A DNA stretch of 33,177 bases from IMG/VR virus record IMGVR_UViG_3300048592_000391, positions 1-33,177 of that record; one strand, written 5' to 3'. This DNA comes from a virus. Below the pieces are notes generated by a model. It saw nothing but the letters and a program-made list of their open reading frames with translations. It was not told where the DNA came from and ran no database searches. Made by a program: the position numbers and the translations under genes. This document shows, one piece after another, positions 1 through 6,961 of the stretch (its first letter is position 1; every line of letters begins with the position of its first letter).

Positions 1-127
1 CATCCTCCTGGCGCTTTCCATTCTCCCAATCTCTTTAATTCACCGGCTTCGACTGGGCACGACCCCTGCGGAATGGACACAGCCGCCGCCCCGTCCAGCG
101 GAGCGCAGCGCCCACACAGCGCCACCC
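1..127. repeat. Left copy of the 127-bp terminal direct repeat
   Basis: Bases 1-127 are identical to 33051-33177. A length of exactly 127 equals a common assembler k-mer, so this is most simply the overlap left when a circular molecule is assembled. A true short terminal redundancy is the alternative. The unique circle is then 33,050 bp. Confidence 0.95.
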
Positions 128-206
128 TGACCCGCAGTCCCCTGTCACGCAAGCGCGCCGCCGACCGTCTACCGCCAACCCCCGGTCATGCCCAGTCGAA
201 GCCGGT
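42..206. repeat. 23-bp inverted repeat around 119 bp
   Basis: Arms at 42-64 and 184-206 are reverse complements with one mismatch (core CCGGCTTCGACTGGGCA). They enclose 119 bp with no convincing gene. No target-site duplication is visible, so a mobile origin is not shown. On the minus strand the element lies directly downstream of the helix-turn-helix gene and before the terminator at the contig join. The left arm recurs at the right end only because of the terminal overlap. Confidence 0.75.
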
Positions 207-239
207 CAATCTCCCAATCTCCAATCTCCCAATCTCACT
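207..239. repeat. Short tandem repeat of AATCTCC(C) units
   Basis: Four imperfect units of CAATCTCC(C) follow one another just downstream of a minus-strand stop codon. The same motif occurs at 27815-27850 and as one or two units near 21-34, always between genes. Confidence 0.7.
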
Positions 240-429
240 TCCCCTCCTCCGCCATCGCCCGACACACCACCTCCGCCGTACTGCGGCACTCTCCCCGCGT
301 ACGCGCCGCCAGCGTGTGCTTCCGCACCGTCCCGTAGGCAATCCCCAGCCGGCGCGCCGCTTCTTTCTGCGAATAGCCAGCCGCCAGCAACCGCACAACC
401 TCGCGCTGTCGAGTCGTCAACTTCGCCAT
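235..429 (-). CDS. Small LuxR/GerE-type helix-turn-helix protein
   Basis: This is a 64-residue protein that is almost only a DNA-binding domain. Residues 4-58 follow the GerE pattern: LTTRQREVVRLLAAG, then a QKEAARRLG helix, then a YGTVRKH recognition helix. No receiver or ligand-binding domain is present, so it is probably a phage regulator or a DNA-binding accessory of the packaging operon. The ATG at 429 was chosen because the domain begins right after it. An ATG at 444 would add five residues. The gene is last in the minus-strand terminase operon, 37 bp after the previous stop. A 16-bp near-palindrome at 445-460 lies just upstream and could be an operator. The fold is clear, but the regulated target is unknown. 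Confidence 0.75.
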   Translation of the reverse strand: MAKLTTRQREVVRLLAAGYSQKEAARRLGIAYGTVRKHTLAARTRGECRSTAEVVCRAMAEEGK

Positions 430-444
430 CACGCCACCGTCCAT

Positions 445-460
445 GTTTTCCCAGGAAAAC
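445..460. promoter_or_regulatory. Near-palindrome GTTTTCCCAGGAAAAC, possible operator
   Basis: The 16-bp sequence is identical at 4983-4998, and a partial copy (CCATGTTTTCC) lies at 5496-5506. This copy is immediately upstream of the small helix-turn-helix gene on the minus strand. Dyad symmetry and recurrence next to regulatory genes suggest a repressor site; binding is inferred only. Confidence 0.4.
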
Positions 461-466
461 GGCCGA

Positions 467-772
467 TCAACCGATCCCGAACGACGCCAACCGACTGCGC
501 AACTGCCCCATATCGATACTCGCCACCACCACCGCCTCGCCACGCTGCAACCGCAGCACCGCATCATCGACCGTAGCACACTCCGTGCGCAGCCGCGGCG
601 CGTGCTCCGTCACCATCCGCTCATCGACCACCCGGCACCGATACGCCGACCGCACCTCACCCTGATCCCCCATTGCCCGCCCCTCCTCGTTACATTGCGC
701 CCAATACTCGCTCCACGCCAGCGCCTGCCCACCCAGGCCGCCGCCCCCATGCCCCCGTCGCCACCTCGCCAT
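467..772 (-). CDS. Hypothetical protein downstream of large terminase
   Basis: This 101-residue protein is not recognised. Its ATG overlaps the large-terminase stop codon (TGATG), so it is translationally coupled to it. The N-terminus is rich in Gly, Arg and Trp. The C-terminal half (from about residue 45) has a regular alpha/beta look with a YRCRVVDE strand and an AVLRLQRGEAVVVASID stretch. No metal-binding or catalytic motif is visible. Position between terminase and a regulator suggests a head, packaging or regulatory accessory, but that is context only. Confidence 0.6.
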   Translation of the reverse strand: MARWRRGHGGGGLGGQALAWSEYWAQCNEEGRAMGDQGEVRSAYRCRVVDERMVTEHAPRLRTECATVDDAVLRLQRGEAVVVASIDMGQLRSRLASFGIG

Positions 773-2460
773 CACAACACCAACACCCCACGCTGATCGT
801 ACACGCTGGCGCCAGCTTCCGGGTCGTGTCGCGTCGCTCGGTCGAGCGCCATCAGCAACCCGACAACCCCGTCGATCTTCTCCGTGGCCAGCGCCTTGTC
901 CGGCTTAATGTTTCCGGCCGCATCCCGCGCCGCCACCACATTATGCGCGTTCCACGCCAACACAGGATGACCACCGTGCGCCAGCCGCGCCGCCACAATC
1001 AACTCCTCCAACTTCTTCATCGGCGGCGACATCGACGCAAACCCTTGCCACATCGCCACCATCGTCATACCCGCCTTTGCCATCCTCACATAAATCTCCG
1101 CCGCCCCCCAACGGTCGAACGCAATCTCCCGCAGGTCGAATCGTTGAGCATCGGCGTCGATCTGCTGATAAATCCACTCATAGTCGATCACCTCGCCGGG
1201 GATGGCCGTCAGCCACCCCTCACGTTGCCAAACATCATACGGCACGCGCTGCGAACGGCTGCGCTCCGTCACGGCCGCCGCCGGCGCCCAAAAGCGCGGC
1301 AGCACCTGGTACACCTGCTCATCACCCATCGGCGGGAAAACCAGCACGAACGCAGTCAGGTCGAGCGTATTCGACAAATCCAAACCGCCAAAACACACCC
1401 GCCCCGCCAGCGCCTCCGGATCGACCGTTGCGCCACACGCCCGCCACTTATCCGGGTGAATCCAATGCTGCTTGGCGCGCGTCCAGATATTGACGCGCTT
1501 CGTCAGGAACGTACCGAGTACCGCCGGCATCTCCCGCGCCTGCGCCGCCATATCGCGCAGTTCATCGAGATACACGCTTACTCCCAGGTTGGGATTACTC
1601 TTTACCCACACCCTCTCATCAAACGGATCGTCGCCCTCATCCAGCGTGAAGATCGCCCCAAAAAACGCATCATTGGCGAGCACGCCGTCCAGAATCTGCG
1701 TCAGGTACGTCCGCTGCGAATAGCAAAAACTCGACTGGTTGAACCCGGCCGTAGAAATCCCAAACATCATCGACTGACGCCGCGCCCCCATACCCGTTAA
1801 CAGCACATCCCAAACTTCCGACGTGCGGTGAGCGTGCAGCTCATCAACCAGACCGAACTGGATATTGAGACCGTCCATCGTATCCGCATCGCGCCCCACA
1901 GGCTCATATTTCGACGCCGTGTCCCACTTGATGAACAGCCGATCTTTATGCACCGTGATGTGTTCGCTCAAGAAGGGCGACTTCCTCACCATCCGCGCCG
2001 CTTCGTCAAACGTCACCTTCGCTTGGTCGCGCTTAGTCGCCGCCGAGTACACCTCCGCCCCAGGCTCGCCATCCGCCAACAACATATACAGCGCCAGCCC
2101 ACTCGCAAACGTCGACTTCCCGTTCTTCCGTCCGATCTCAATGTACGCCTGGCGGAATCGCCGCGTGTGACTCTTCCGCTTGTACCAACCAAACAGCACC
2201 CAGACAATCGCCTGCTGCCACGGCTCCAGCCGCACAACCTGCCCCGCCCATTCCCCTTTGCTGTGGTGCAAAAAATCAAAGAAGTCGAGCGCGTGCTGCG
2301 CCGCGTTGCGGTCAAAATACAGTCCACGCCGGCGCCCCTGTTTCAGATCGTCCACATGCCGCTGGCACATCAGCCGCACCCAACGGCACGCCACCACGCG
2401 CCCAGCCAGCACGCCGGCAATGTACCGCTCAGCGGGCGTGCGCCTATGCCGAATCACCAT
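772..2460 (-). CDS. terL: Terminase large subunit (HK97-type TerL)
   Basis: This is the motor ATPase and nuclease that packages phage DNA into proheads. The 562-residue length is normal for the family. The N-terminal ATPase domain has a Walker A motif GRKNGKST at residues 110-117 and a Walker B motif LVDELH at about 204-209, the form typical of the Terminase_1 family. The C-terminal RNase H-like nuclease domain has its first acidic strand at GGLDLS (Asp361). The ATG at 2460 overlaps the end of the small terminase gene by 17 bp. A TTG at 2490 would add ten low-complexity residues and is less likely. The next gene overlaps the stop, so terminase and follower are one transcript. Confidence 0.95.
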   Translation of the reverse strand: MVIRHRRTPAERYIAGVLAGRVVACRWVRLMCQRHVDDLKQGRRRGLYFDRNAAQHALDFFDFLHHSKGEWAGQVVRLEPWQQAIVWVLFGWYKRKSHTRRFRQAYIEIGRKNGKSTFASGLALYMLLADGEPGAEVYSAATKRDQAKVTFDEAARMVRKSPFLSEHITVHKDRLFIKWDTASKYEPVGRDADTMDGLNIQFGLVDELHAHRTSEVWDVLLTGMGARRQSMMFGISTAGFNQSSFCYSQRTYLTQILDGVLANDAFFGAIFTLDEGDDPFDERVWVKSNPNLGVSVYLDELRDMAAQAREMPAVLGTFLTKRVNIWTRAKQHWIHPDKWRACGATVDPEALAGRVCFGGLDLSNTLDLTAFVLVFPPMGDEQVYQVLPRFWAPAAAVTERSRSQRVPYDVWQREGWLTAIPGEVIDYEWIYQQIDADAQRFDLREIAFDRWGAAEIYVRMAKAGMTMVAMWQGFASMSPPMKKLEELIVAARLAHGGHPVLAWNAHNVVAARDAAGNIKPDKALATEKIDGVVGLLMALDRATRHDPEAGASVYDQRGVLVL

Positions 2461-2881
2461 GCCTCCGCTGTAGATACTTGATGAACTCAACCGACCCGGC
2501 GGAGCTATCGGCCTGAATCCGCGCCCGCGACACCGGCGACAGGCCCAGCAGGCTCATGCACTGGCGCGCCATATCAGCCGCCTGGCGCCACGTGATCACC
2601 GACGGGTGTCGGCGCATCTCCCCACCGTGCGCAGCGTCCAGCGTCGTAATCCCGTCGCTCAGAATCTCGCCCCACGCCTTGCCCTGCACATACAGCGCCT
2701 GACAGAGCTGCACGATCAACTGCGCGTCGGCAGCCGTAGCAACGCCATCTGGCAACTGCGCCACCACGCGCCCCCAGTACGCCTGCAGTTCAGGAGCCAG
2801 ATCAGCCGGCATTACTAGCGTTTGCCCGTCCTGGTTGGCAACGCTCGTTTCAGTTCTCCTACCCGACAGGAAATTGCCCAT
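2444..2881 (-). CDS. terS: Terminase small subunit (P27 family)
   Basis: The 145-residue protein recognises phage DNA and recruits the large terminase. It matches the P27-like small terminase pattern: a helical body with a repeated LCQALY...GEI segment, and a conserved C-terminal motif HPSVITWRQAADMARQ...LGLSPVSRARI at roughly residues 92-123. The start is an ATG at 2881 with only a weak ribosome site (TGTGAG). Its end overlaps the large terminase start. An HNH endonuclease lies 85 bp upstream, the usual order in HK97-like phages. Confidence 0.9.
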   Translation of the reverse strand: MGNFLSGRRTETSVANQDGQTLVMPADLAPELQAYWGRVVAQLPDGVATAADAQLIVQLCQALYVQGKAWGEILSDGITTLDAAHGGEMRRHPSVITWRQAADMARQCMSLLGLSPVSRARIQADSSAGSVEFIKYLQRRHGDSA

Positions 2882-2966
2882 CTCACAATTTCTGGATTTT
2901 CTTGAGCGCAGAAATGTTGCTACGCTGCCGGTCTACACTCGGAACCCTGCCAACATCGCGCACCCC

Positions 2967-3314
2967 CTACCCTCCCGCTGCTGTAATTTGGCTGTGACAG
3001 GAGTGGCACAGCGGCTCCAGGTTGTCGGCGACATCGGCGCCGCCATCGCGCCTGGCGATCTTGTGATGTACATCTGTTGCGAGGGTCACACGACCGTTAC
3101 GAGCGCATTCGGCGCACCACGGACGATCTACCAGCACCATCAACCGGAGCTTGCGCCACCGCGCATCGTATCCGCGACTGGACGCCGATCCGCGCCGCTC
3201 GTCGTGTTCGGCCTGGGCACGACTCCGCACCGGCCCGCACACCGAGCACACCCCGCCGCTCACCAGCCCGGCGCAACCAGGTCGCCGGCACACCGTCGGC
3301 GCCTTCGATGGCAT
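2967..3314 (-). CDS. HNH endonuclease, terminase-associated
   Basis: This 115-residue HNH nuclease is of the kind found beside terminases in many long-tailed phages, where such nucleases assist DNA packaging. Two CxxC pairs (C67/C70 and C103/C106) form the zinc frame. The HNH core runs from DVHH (His83-84) through DNLEPL (Asn98) to CHSCHSQ (His107). An extra N-terminal cysteine cluster (C9, C14, C23, C26) looks like a zinc ribbon. The ATG has a good ribosome site (AGGAG eight bases upstream). The gene lies between a membrane protein and the small terminase on the same strand. Confidence 0.92.
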   Translation of the reverse strand: MPSKAPTVCRRPGCAGLVSGGVCSVCGPVRSRAQAEHDERRGSASSRGYDARWRKLRLMVLVDRPWCAECARNGRVTLATDVHHKIARRDGGADVADNLEPLCHSCHSQITAAGG

Positions 3315-3326
3315 AGGACTTAACTC

Positions 3327-3644
3327 CTATCTCCGCCGCTCGACCCGCACCAAACTGCGCGCATACAGCACCAGCCAACCCGCCCACACGCTGGCCGTCG
3401 CCAACGCCAACCAGCGCAGCAAATCCGCCACCTCACCGCGCCGCAACAACGGCGCCGGGCCGGCCGTCATCGCCAGCAGCCCGAACCACACCGCCAGCAT
3501 CGCCATCGCCGCCGCTCCCGGTAGCATCGTATAGCGCCGCAACCGCAGCGCCACGGCAGCCCCAAACAGCACCGCCGTGCTCATCGACGCCACCGACAAC
3601 AGCGCATAGGGCGCCATCGCCAACAAATCCTCATGCGGCGCCAT
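3327..3644 (-). CDS. Small membrane protein, three predicted helices
   Basis: This 105-residue protein is mostly hydrophobic. Helices are predicted at about residues 11-32, 39-62 and 75-95, with an Arg-rich C-terminus (RSLVRVERRR), presumably cytoplasmic. The ATG overlaps the stop of the CHAT protease gene (TGATG), so the two are co-translated. It sits in the place where holins and spanin-like proteins are found, after a two-helix holin-like gene and before HNH and terminase. It could be a second holin, an antiholin or a partner of the protease. No family was recognised. Confidence 0.75.
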   Translation of the reverse strand: MAPHEDLLAMAPYALLSVASMSTAVLFGAAVALRLRRYTMLPGAAAMAMLAVWFGLLAMTAGPAPLLRRGEVADLLRWLALATASVWAGWLVLYARSLVRVERRR

Positions 3645-4459
3645 CACGCACCACCGAGGCGCACAATCAGCGCCAGCATCAGCGACGCCAACACCACCGC
3701 CGACGCCAACATCAACATCAACGCCCGCGGCGACATCGCCACCCGCTGCTCCCGCTGCTGCTCCAGCGCCGCCAACCGCGCATCCGTCGCCGCGCGATAG
3801 CCGTCGATGCTGGCCGTCAACGCCTGCACCGTCGTCACCAACGTCGCCACCGTCGCAATCAAACCCGGCGTCCCCGTGAAGGTGTCGCCCCGAATCGCCC
3901 GCACCAGCGCCGCCACATCATCCTGCGCCTGCCCATCGCCGGCGCGCATCGATTGAGCCATAGAATCCCCACACGGAAAAAACCGATACTGCAACTGACC
4001 GGCTGCACTCGCCTGACGCGTCGCCGCTGCCAAATCGCTCGACTCCACCAACGCCCGCGCCAGAAACAGCGCCGCATCGACAGCCTCGCCATCCTCCACG
4101 CCGCTGGGCGCAATCGTGGCCACCATATCCACATTGGCGATCTGTTGGATTCTCAGCACATGCTCGGCGGAAAAACACGCATTGGCGACGAACATCCACG
4201 CCCGCACCGCCACCAACCAGCGCCCGCACTCCGCAGGCCGCCACACCCCGTCCGCCAGCGCCAGGCCGTCGCCGTCGCCGTGCCCCGCAAACCACGCCAG
4301 GTCGAACGGCCCATCCTCCAACGCATCGCGCAACCCACGCCGCGACGCATCCGCAATATGCACCATCCAGCCCGCCGCCGAGAACGTATTGGCCACATCG
4401 CCGACCTCAGCCGGCACCGCCAAATCAGGCGCAAACAGCGCAATCAAACAGACGCGCAT
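3644..4459 (-). CDS. Membrane-anchored CHAT-type (caspase-like) cysteine protease
   Basis: This 271-residue protein resembles CHAT/caspase-fold proteases. The His motif is in FDLAWFAGHGD (His60) and the Cys motif in MFVANACFSAEH (Cys95). They are followed by a strand (MVATIAPSG) and a helix (AALFLARALVES) in the order usual for CHAT domains. Residues 200-240 look like a coiled coil, and residues 248-267 are a transmembrane helix, leaving a tail-anchored enzyme facing the cytoplasm. The ATG at 4459 starts directly at the first beta strand; an upstream TTG at 4522 lacks a ribosome site. It sits between a holin-like gene and a coupled three-helix membrane protein. CHAT proteases are known in bacterial defence and separase-like cleavage, so one in a phage lysis position is unusual. 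The substrate is unknown. Confidence 0.7.
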   Translation of the reverse strand: MRVCLIALFAPDLAVPAEVGDVANTFSAAGWMVHIADASRRGLRDALEDGPFDLAWFAGHGDGDGLALADGVWRPAECGRWLVAVRAWMFVANACFSAEHVLRIQQIANVDMVATIAPSGVEDGEAVDAALFLARALVESSDLAAATRQASAAGQLQYRFFPCGDSMAQSMRAGDGQAQDDVAALVRAIRGDTFTGTPGLIATVATLVTTVQALTASIDGYRAATDARLAALEQQREQRVAMSPRALMLMLASAVVLASLMLALIVRLGGA

Positions 4460-4559
4460 CGCCACCCCCACACGCGCCGCGAGGCAGAGCGGCGCCGGAC
4501 ACCGCCCTGCCTCACGACCCAACCGTCAACCCATAGCAAGGAGAAACCCACTCAGGTAA

Positions 4560-4838
4560 TTAGCCCAACAACCAGCGCCGCATCTTCCCCGGATGCGCTG
4601 CCATCGGCTGCACATCCGCCGCCGGCGCAATCGTCGTATCGCGCACCTCAATCTGCATCCCCTGCTGGCGCGCCCACACCTCGATCGCCTTCGCAATCGC
4701 GCCAAGCAGCGCCACGATCAGCGCGCTGTACCAATACTCCGAAGAAGGGAAAAACCGCTCCAGGACACTCTGCACGCCGGGGATCAGCGCCAAAATCAGG
4801 ACCACCCACACCACGCCAGGCAACGCGTTCGCAGACAT
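4560..4838 (-). CDS. Holin-like two-helix membrane protein
   Basis: The 92-residue protein has two hydrophobic segments, about residues 6-22 and 37-53, separated by a short loop (ERFFPSSEYWY), and a longer polar C-terminus ending in KMRRWLLG. Size and topology match small phage holins, which form membrane holes at the end of infection. The ATG at 4838 has a strong ribosome site (GGAGG). It is the first gene of the minus-strand lysis/packaging operon; a candidate promoter lies at 4887-4915. No endolysin was recognised next to it, so the lysis role rests on topology and position. Confidence 0.65.
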   Translation of the reverse strand: MSANALPGVVWVVLILALIPGVQSVLERFFPSSEYWYSALIVALLGAIAKAIEVWARQQGMQIEVRDTTIAPAADVQPMAAHPGKMRRWLLG

Positions 4839-4886
4839 CGATCCTCCTCATTCCACCCCGAATGATTCTATGTCCAATCATTCAAC

Positions 4887-4915
4887 ATCATAGCATAATT
4901 GTGCTACTTATGGAA
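4887..4915 (-). promoter_or_regulatory. Candidate promoter of the holin-CHAT-terminase operon
   Basis: On the minus strand a TATGAT box is preceded at 17 bp by a poor TTCCAT box, about 50 bp upstream of the holin-like start. A 7-bp inverted repeat (AATGATT/AATCATT, 4861-4882) follows the box. The -35 match is weak, so an activator may be needed. Confidence 0.3.
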
Positions 4916-4951
4916 TCGTCAGAAGGATAGGAAATCCCGCGCTCAGGCAAC

Positions 4952-4977
4952 AAAAAAGCCGGGTCAATCGACCCGGC
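4952..4977 (-). terminator. Rho-independent terminator after the HIRAN gene
   Basis: On the minus strand an 8-bp GC-rich stem (GCCGGGTC/GACCCGGC, four-base loop) is followed by six T residues. It closes the HIRAN gene, which ends at 5000, and insulates it from the holin operon. Confidence 0.9.
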
Positions 4978-4982
4978 CTCAC

Positions 4983-4998
4983 GTTTTCCCAGGAAAAC
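4983..4998. promoter_or_regulatory. Second copy of near-palindrome GTTTTCCCAGGAAAAC
   Basis: It is identical to 445-460. Here it lies between the HIRAN stop codon and its terminator. Whether it is an operator or a residual repeat cannot be decided from the sequence. Confidence 0.35.
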
Positions 4999-4999
4999 A

Positions 5000-5410
5000 T
5001 CACCAGACGCGCCACCAGGGCCGCTCTGGCGTGGAGAACTCACGCAGAATCTCGTCTATGCTGCCATCTACCCACACGCTGTAATTGCTGGCGCCCTCGA
5101 ATGCCGTGATCTGCACCTGCACCTGCACGGCGACGAGTTTCAACTTGCGCAGCACAGGCGCCAGCCGCGCCGCGTCCGGCCTGGTCAGATAGCCAACTTG
5201 CATCTGATCTACATCGACGCGCATCGCATTGGCGTCGTGAGGGTTGCGCGGTTCCGGCACCAAATAACCAGTCTTCACCACCTCGACATCATCATGCTTG
5301 CATGAGCCGGCAATCTTAATCAGGTTGGCGCGATGGTGAGACTCACCAACGACCTCAATCTCAAACGAGTCGTTGCCCTCTAGGATAATCATTTGCGGAT
5401 TCTTCGCCAT
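5000..5410 (-). CDS. Standalone HIRAN-domain protein
   Basis: This 136-residue protein carries the HIRAN pattern: EVVGESHHRANL near residues 19-30, then GYLVPEPRNPHDANAMRV at 48-64, then QVGYLTRPDAARLAPVL at 71-87. In eukaryotic HLTF the domain binds 3' single-stranded DNA ends at stalled forks. Bacterial and phage versions are thought to act in DNA processing. Here it is not fused to a helicase or nuclease. The ATG at 5410 starts just before the domain; the open frame upstream lacks family features. It is transcribed divergently from the excisionase-like gene and has its own terminator. The role could be replication fork handling or lysogeny control. Confidence 0.75.
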   Translation of the reverse strand: MAKNPQMIILEGNDSFEIEVVGESHHRANLIKIAGSCKHDDVEVVKTGYLVPEPRNPHDANAMRVDVDQMQVGYLTRPDAARLAPVLRKLKLVAVQVQVQITAFEGASNYSVWVDGSIDEILREFSTPERPWWRVW

Positions 5411-5452
5411 CAGGGAACCTGCCTTTCGGGTCGATTCAGGGAAACTCAGGGA

Positions 5453-5482
5453 TTGACAACGCACTCGGATCGGGTGTAATCT
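5453..5482 (+). promoter_or_regulatory. Candidate promoter for the excisionase-like gene
   Basis: A perfect TTGACA at 5453-5458 is followed after 18 bp by TAATCT at 5477-5482, a moderate -10 box. It lies about 40 bp upstream of the start codon, in the divergent gap with the HIRAN gene. A partial copy of the GTTTTCC palindrome at 5496-5506 lies near the expected transcription start. Confidence 0.5.
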
Positions 5483-5524
5483 ATTTCCTGTAATTCCATG
5501 TTTTCCACAGGAGAGGATCACACG

Positions 5525-5737
5525 ATGCCTGAAGTCAATGGACCGCAGGCTGCCGAGATTATCGGAAAATCGATTCAGACCATTCACCGCCGCGTAGACG
5601 ATGGCACTCTACCAGCACGCGAAGAAGGCGCCGGTGAGCGAAAATTCGTCTACATCGAGATCGATTCTCTACGGCAGTTTGCCACGAAGTACGGCTACCG
5701 TTTTGACGAAACGATAGCCGCCCAGTACATCAAGTGA
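5525..5737 (+). CDS. Excisionase-like helix-turn-helix protein
   Basis: The 70-residue protein has a MerR/excisionase-type winged helix: AAEIIGKSIQTIHRRVDDGTL at residues 8-28, followed by a wing with FVYIEIDSLRQFA. Proteins of this size next to a phage integrase are commonly recombination directionality factors or small regulators. The ATG at 5525 is preferred because AGGAGAGG lies ahead of it; an ATG at 5498 has no ribosome site. It is transcribed toward the attP site and integrase from its own promoter, with the integrase on the opposite strand. The DNA-binding fold is clear and the Xis role is inferred from position. Confidence 0.75.
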   Translation: MPEVNGPQAAEIIGKSIQTIHRRVDDGTLPAREEGAGERKFVYIEIDSLRQFATKYGYRFDETIAAQYIK

Positions 5738-5742
5738 TCCGA

Positions 5743-5783
5743 GCGTCCGCCCCGCCACCGTGACAAGTAACCGGAGCGGACGC
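5743..5783. terminator. Inverted repeat after the excisionase-like gene
   Basis: GCGTCCGC (5743-5750) pairs with GCGGACGC (5776-5783) across a 25-base loop. It begins six bases after a stop codon. No T-tract follows, so it may be a weak terminator or an arm-type site of the recombination region. Confidence 0.35.
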
Positions 5784-5827
5784 CCTAGAAGCACGCACCT
5801 TCACAACAGCATAGCTTTATGAAAGTG

Positions 5828-5912
<85 letters not shown>

Positions 5913-6806
5913 TTATTGAGATGCACCCCTCATCTTTGCGGAAAATTCGGAGACCAACCCATCGGTCAGCCACTCCGCATAGTGTTTCGCAGTAGTCCCG
6001 ATCTGCGCATGACCCAAGACTTTTTGAACGAGAGACATGTCGCCACCCTGATTTAGCAGGTACATGGCGAGGCCGTGTCGGAATGAATGCGGGTTGAGCG
6101 GCTCGACGCCAGCAGAGCGACAACGCCGGCGCAGCATCTGATAGATTCCCTTCTCCGTGAGCGCTGTCTTGGCGTGGCGGGCACCATCCGCAGCCAGGAA
6201 GAGCGAATCGACCGGGGACGCAGGACGCAGGAAGAGGTACGCAACGAGCGCACGCTCGACCGGCGGCAGCAGGGGAACCAGGCGGATGCCGGTTTTGCCG
6301 TCCACACGCAGCAGATGCTCGGCGGTTCGGTAGTCGGCAGCGGTCAGGCGGGCACATTCGCCCAGCCGGATGCCGGTGAGGAACAACGTCGAGACGATCA
6401 GCCGGTCCCGCAGGTCGATCCAATCGCCAACCGGGATGGAGTCGAGCAGGGCGGTATAGCTGTCGAAGGTGGTGCGCTTTGGTTCTCGGCGTGGGACCTT
6501 CGGCGGCGCAACGTCGGCCATGGGGCTGGCGGCGATGTAACGCCGCTTGACCAGCCAGGCGAAGAAGCCGACCAGGGAACGGTAGTGCGTGGCAACGGTG
6601 GCCGGTGCGTTGCCGTTGGCACGGCGTTCGGCAAGGTAGCGTTCGATCACCTCGGCGTGGAGCCAGTTGCCATTGTGCAGGTTGGACGATTCCAGCCAGC
6701 GCAGGAAAGCGGTGATCGATTCTCGATACCATTGCACGGTGCGTTTTGATTTGTTCTGCGCAGACAACGATTGGCAGAACAGATCGAGGAGTTGGTAGAC
6801 GGACAC
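5913..6806 (-). CDS. int: Tyrosine integrase (XerC/D-like)
   Basis: This 297-residue site-specific recombinase should insert the phage circle into the host tRNA-His gene. An N-terminal SAM-like core-binding domain spans about residues 4-90. The catalytic domain shows all key residues: Arg147 (GIRLGE), Lys171 (DGKTG), His240 and Arg243 (HSFRHG), His266 (LGHAQIG) and the nucleophile Tyr276 (AKHYAE). It starts at GTG 6806, with AGGAGA nine bases upstream. There is no arm-binding N-terminal extension, which fits the XerD-like size class. The attP sequence begins directly after its stop codon, so the gene sits at one end of the prophage when integrated. Confidence 0.95.
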   Translation of the reverse strand: MSVYQLLDLFCQSLSAQNKSKRTVQWYRESITAFLRWLESSNLHNGNWLHAEVIERYLAERRANGNAPATVATHYRSLVGFFAWLVKRRYIAASPMADVAPPKVPRREPKRTTFDSYTALLDSIPVGDWIDLRDRLIVSTLFLTGIRLGECARLTAADYRTAEHLLRVDGKTGIRLVPLLPPVERALVAYLFLRPASPVDSLFLAADGARHAKTALTEKGIYQMLRRRCRSAGVEPLNPHSFRHGLAMYLLNQGGDMSLVQKVLGHAQIGTTAKHYAEWLTDGLVSEFSAKMRGASQ

Positions 6807-6870
6807 GGGCGGGTGTCTCCTTTCGGGTGTTGATTAAAACACCCAAGGACATTGGAAACGACCCCGCTGT

Positions 6871-6914
6871 CAGGAAGCGATGCACCGATCTCAGCATTCG
6901 TTCATCGCTTCCTG
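6871..6914. promoter_or_regulatory. 12-bp inverted repeat between integrase and early genes
   Basis: CAGGAAGCGATG (6871-6882) is perfectly repeated in inverse at 6903-6914 with a 20-base loop. It lies in the divergent gap between integrase and the rightward genes. A pyrimidine-rich tract follows on the plus strand. It could be an operator pair or a leader hairpin. No strong promoter was seen in the gap. Confidence 0.6.
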
Positions 6915-6961
6915 TTCTTCTCTTCATTCTAGCACGAAGCTCTGTCAATAAGGGGGTGGGC

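Noticed and set aside
42-206. Insertion sequence or MITE
   Set aside because: No target-site duplication and no transposase; only the inverted repeat is visible.
73-576. Plus-strand frame at the left end
   Set aside because: Pro/Arg/His-rich, antisense to the HTH gene and crosses the inverted repeat; no ribosome site.
467-772. Endolysin or spanin role for the small protein after the large terminase
   Set aside because: No catalytic motif, signal peptide or membrane helix is visible.
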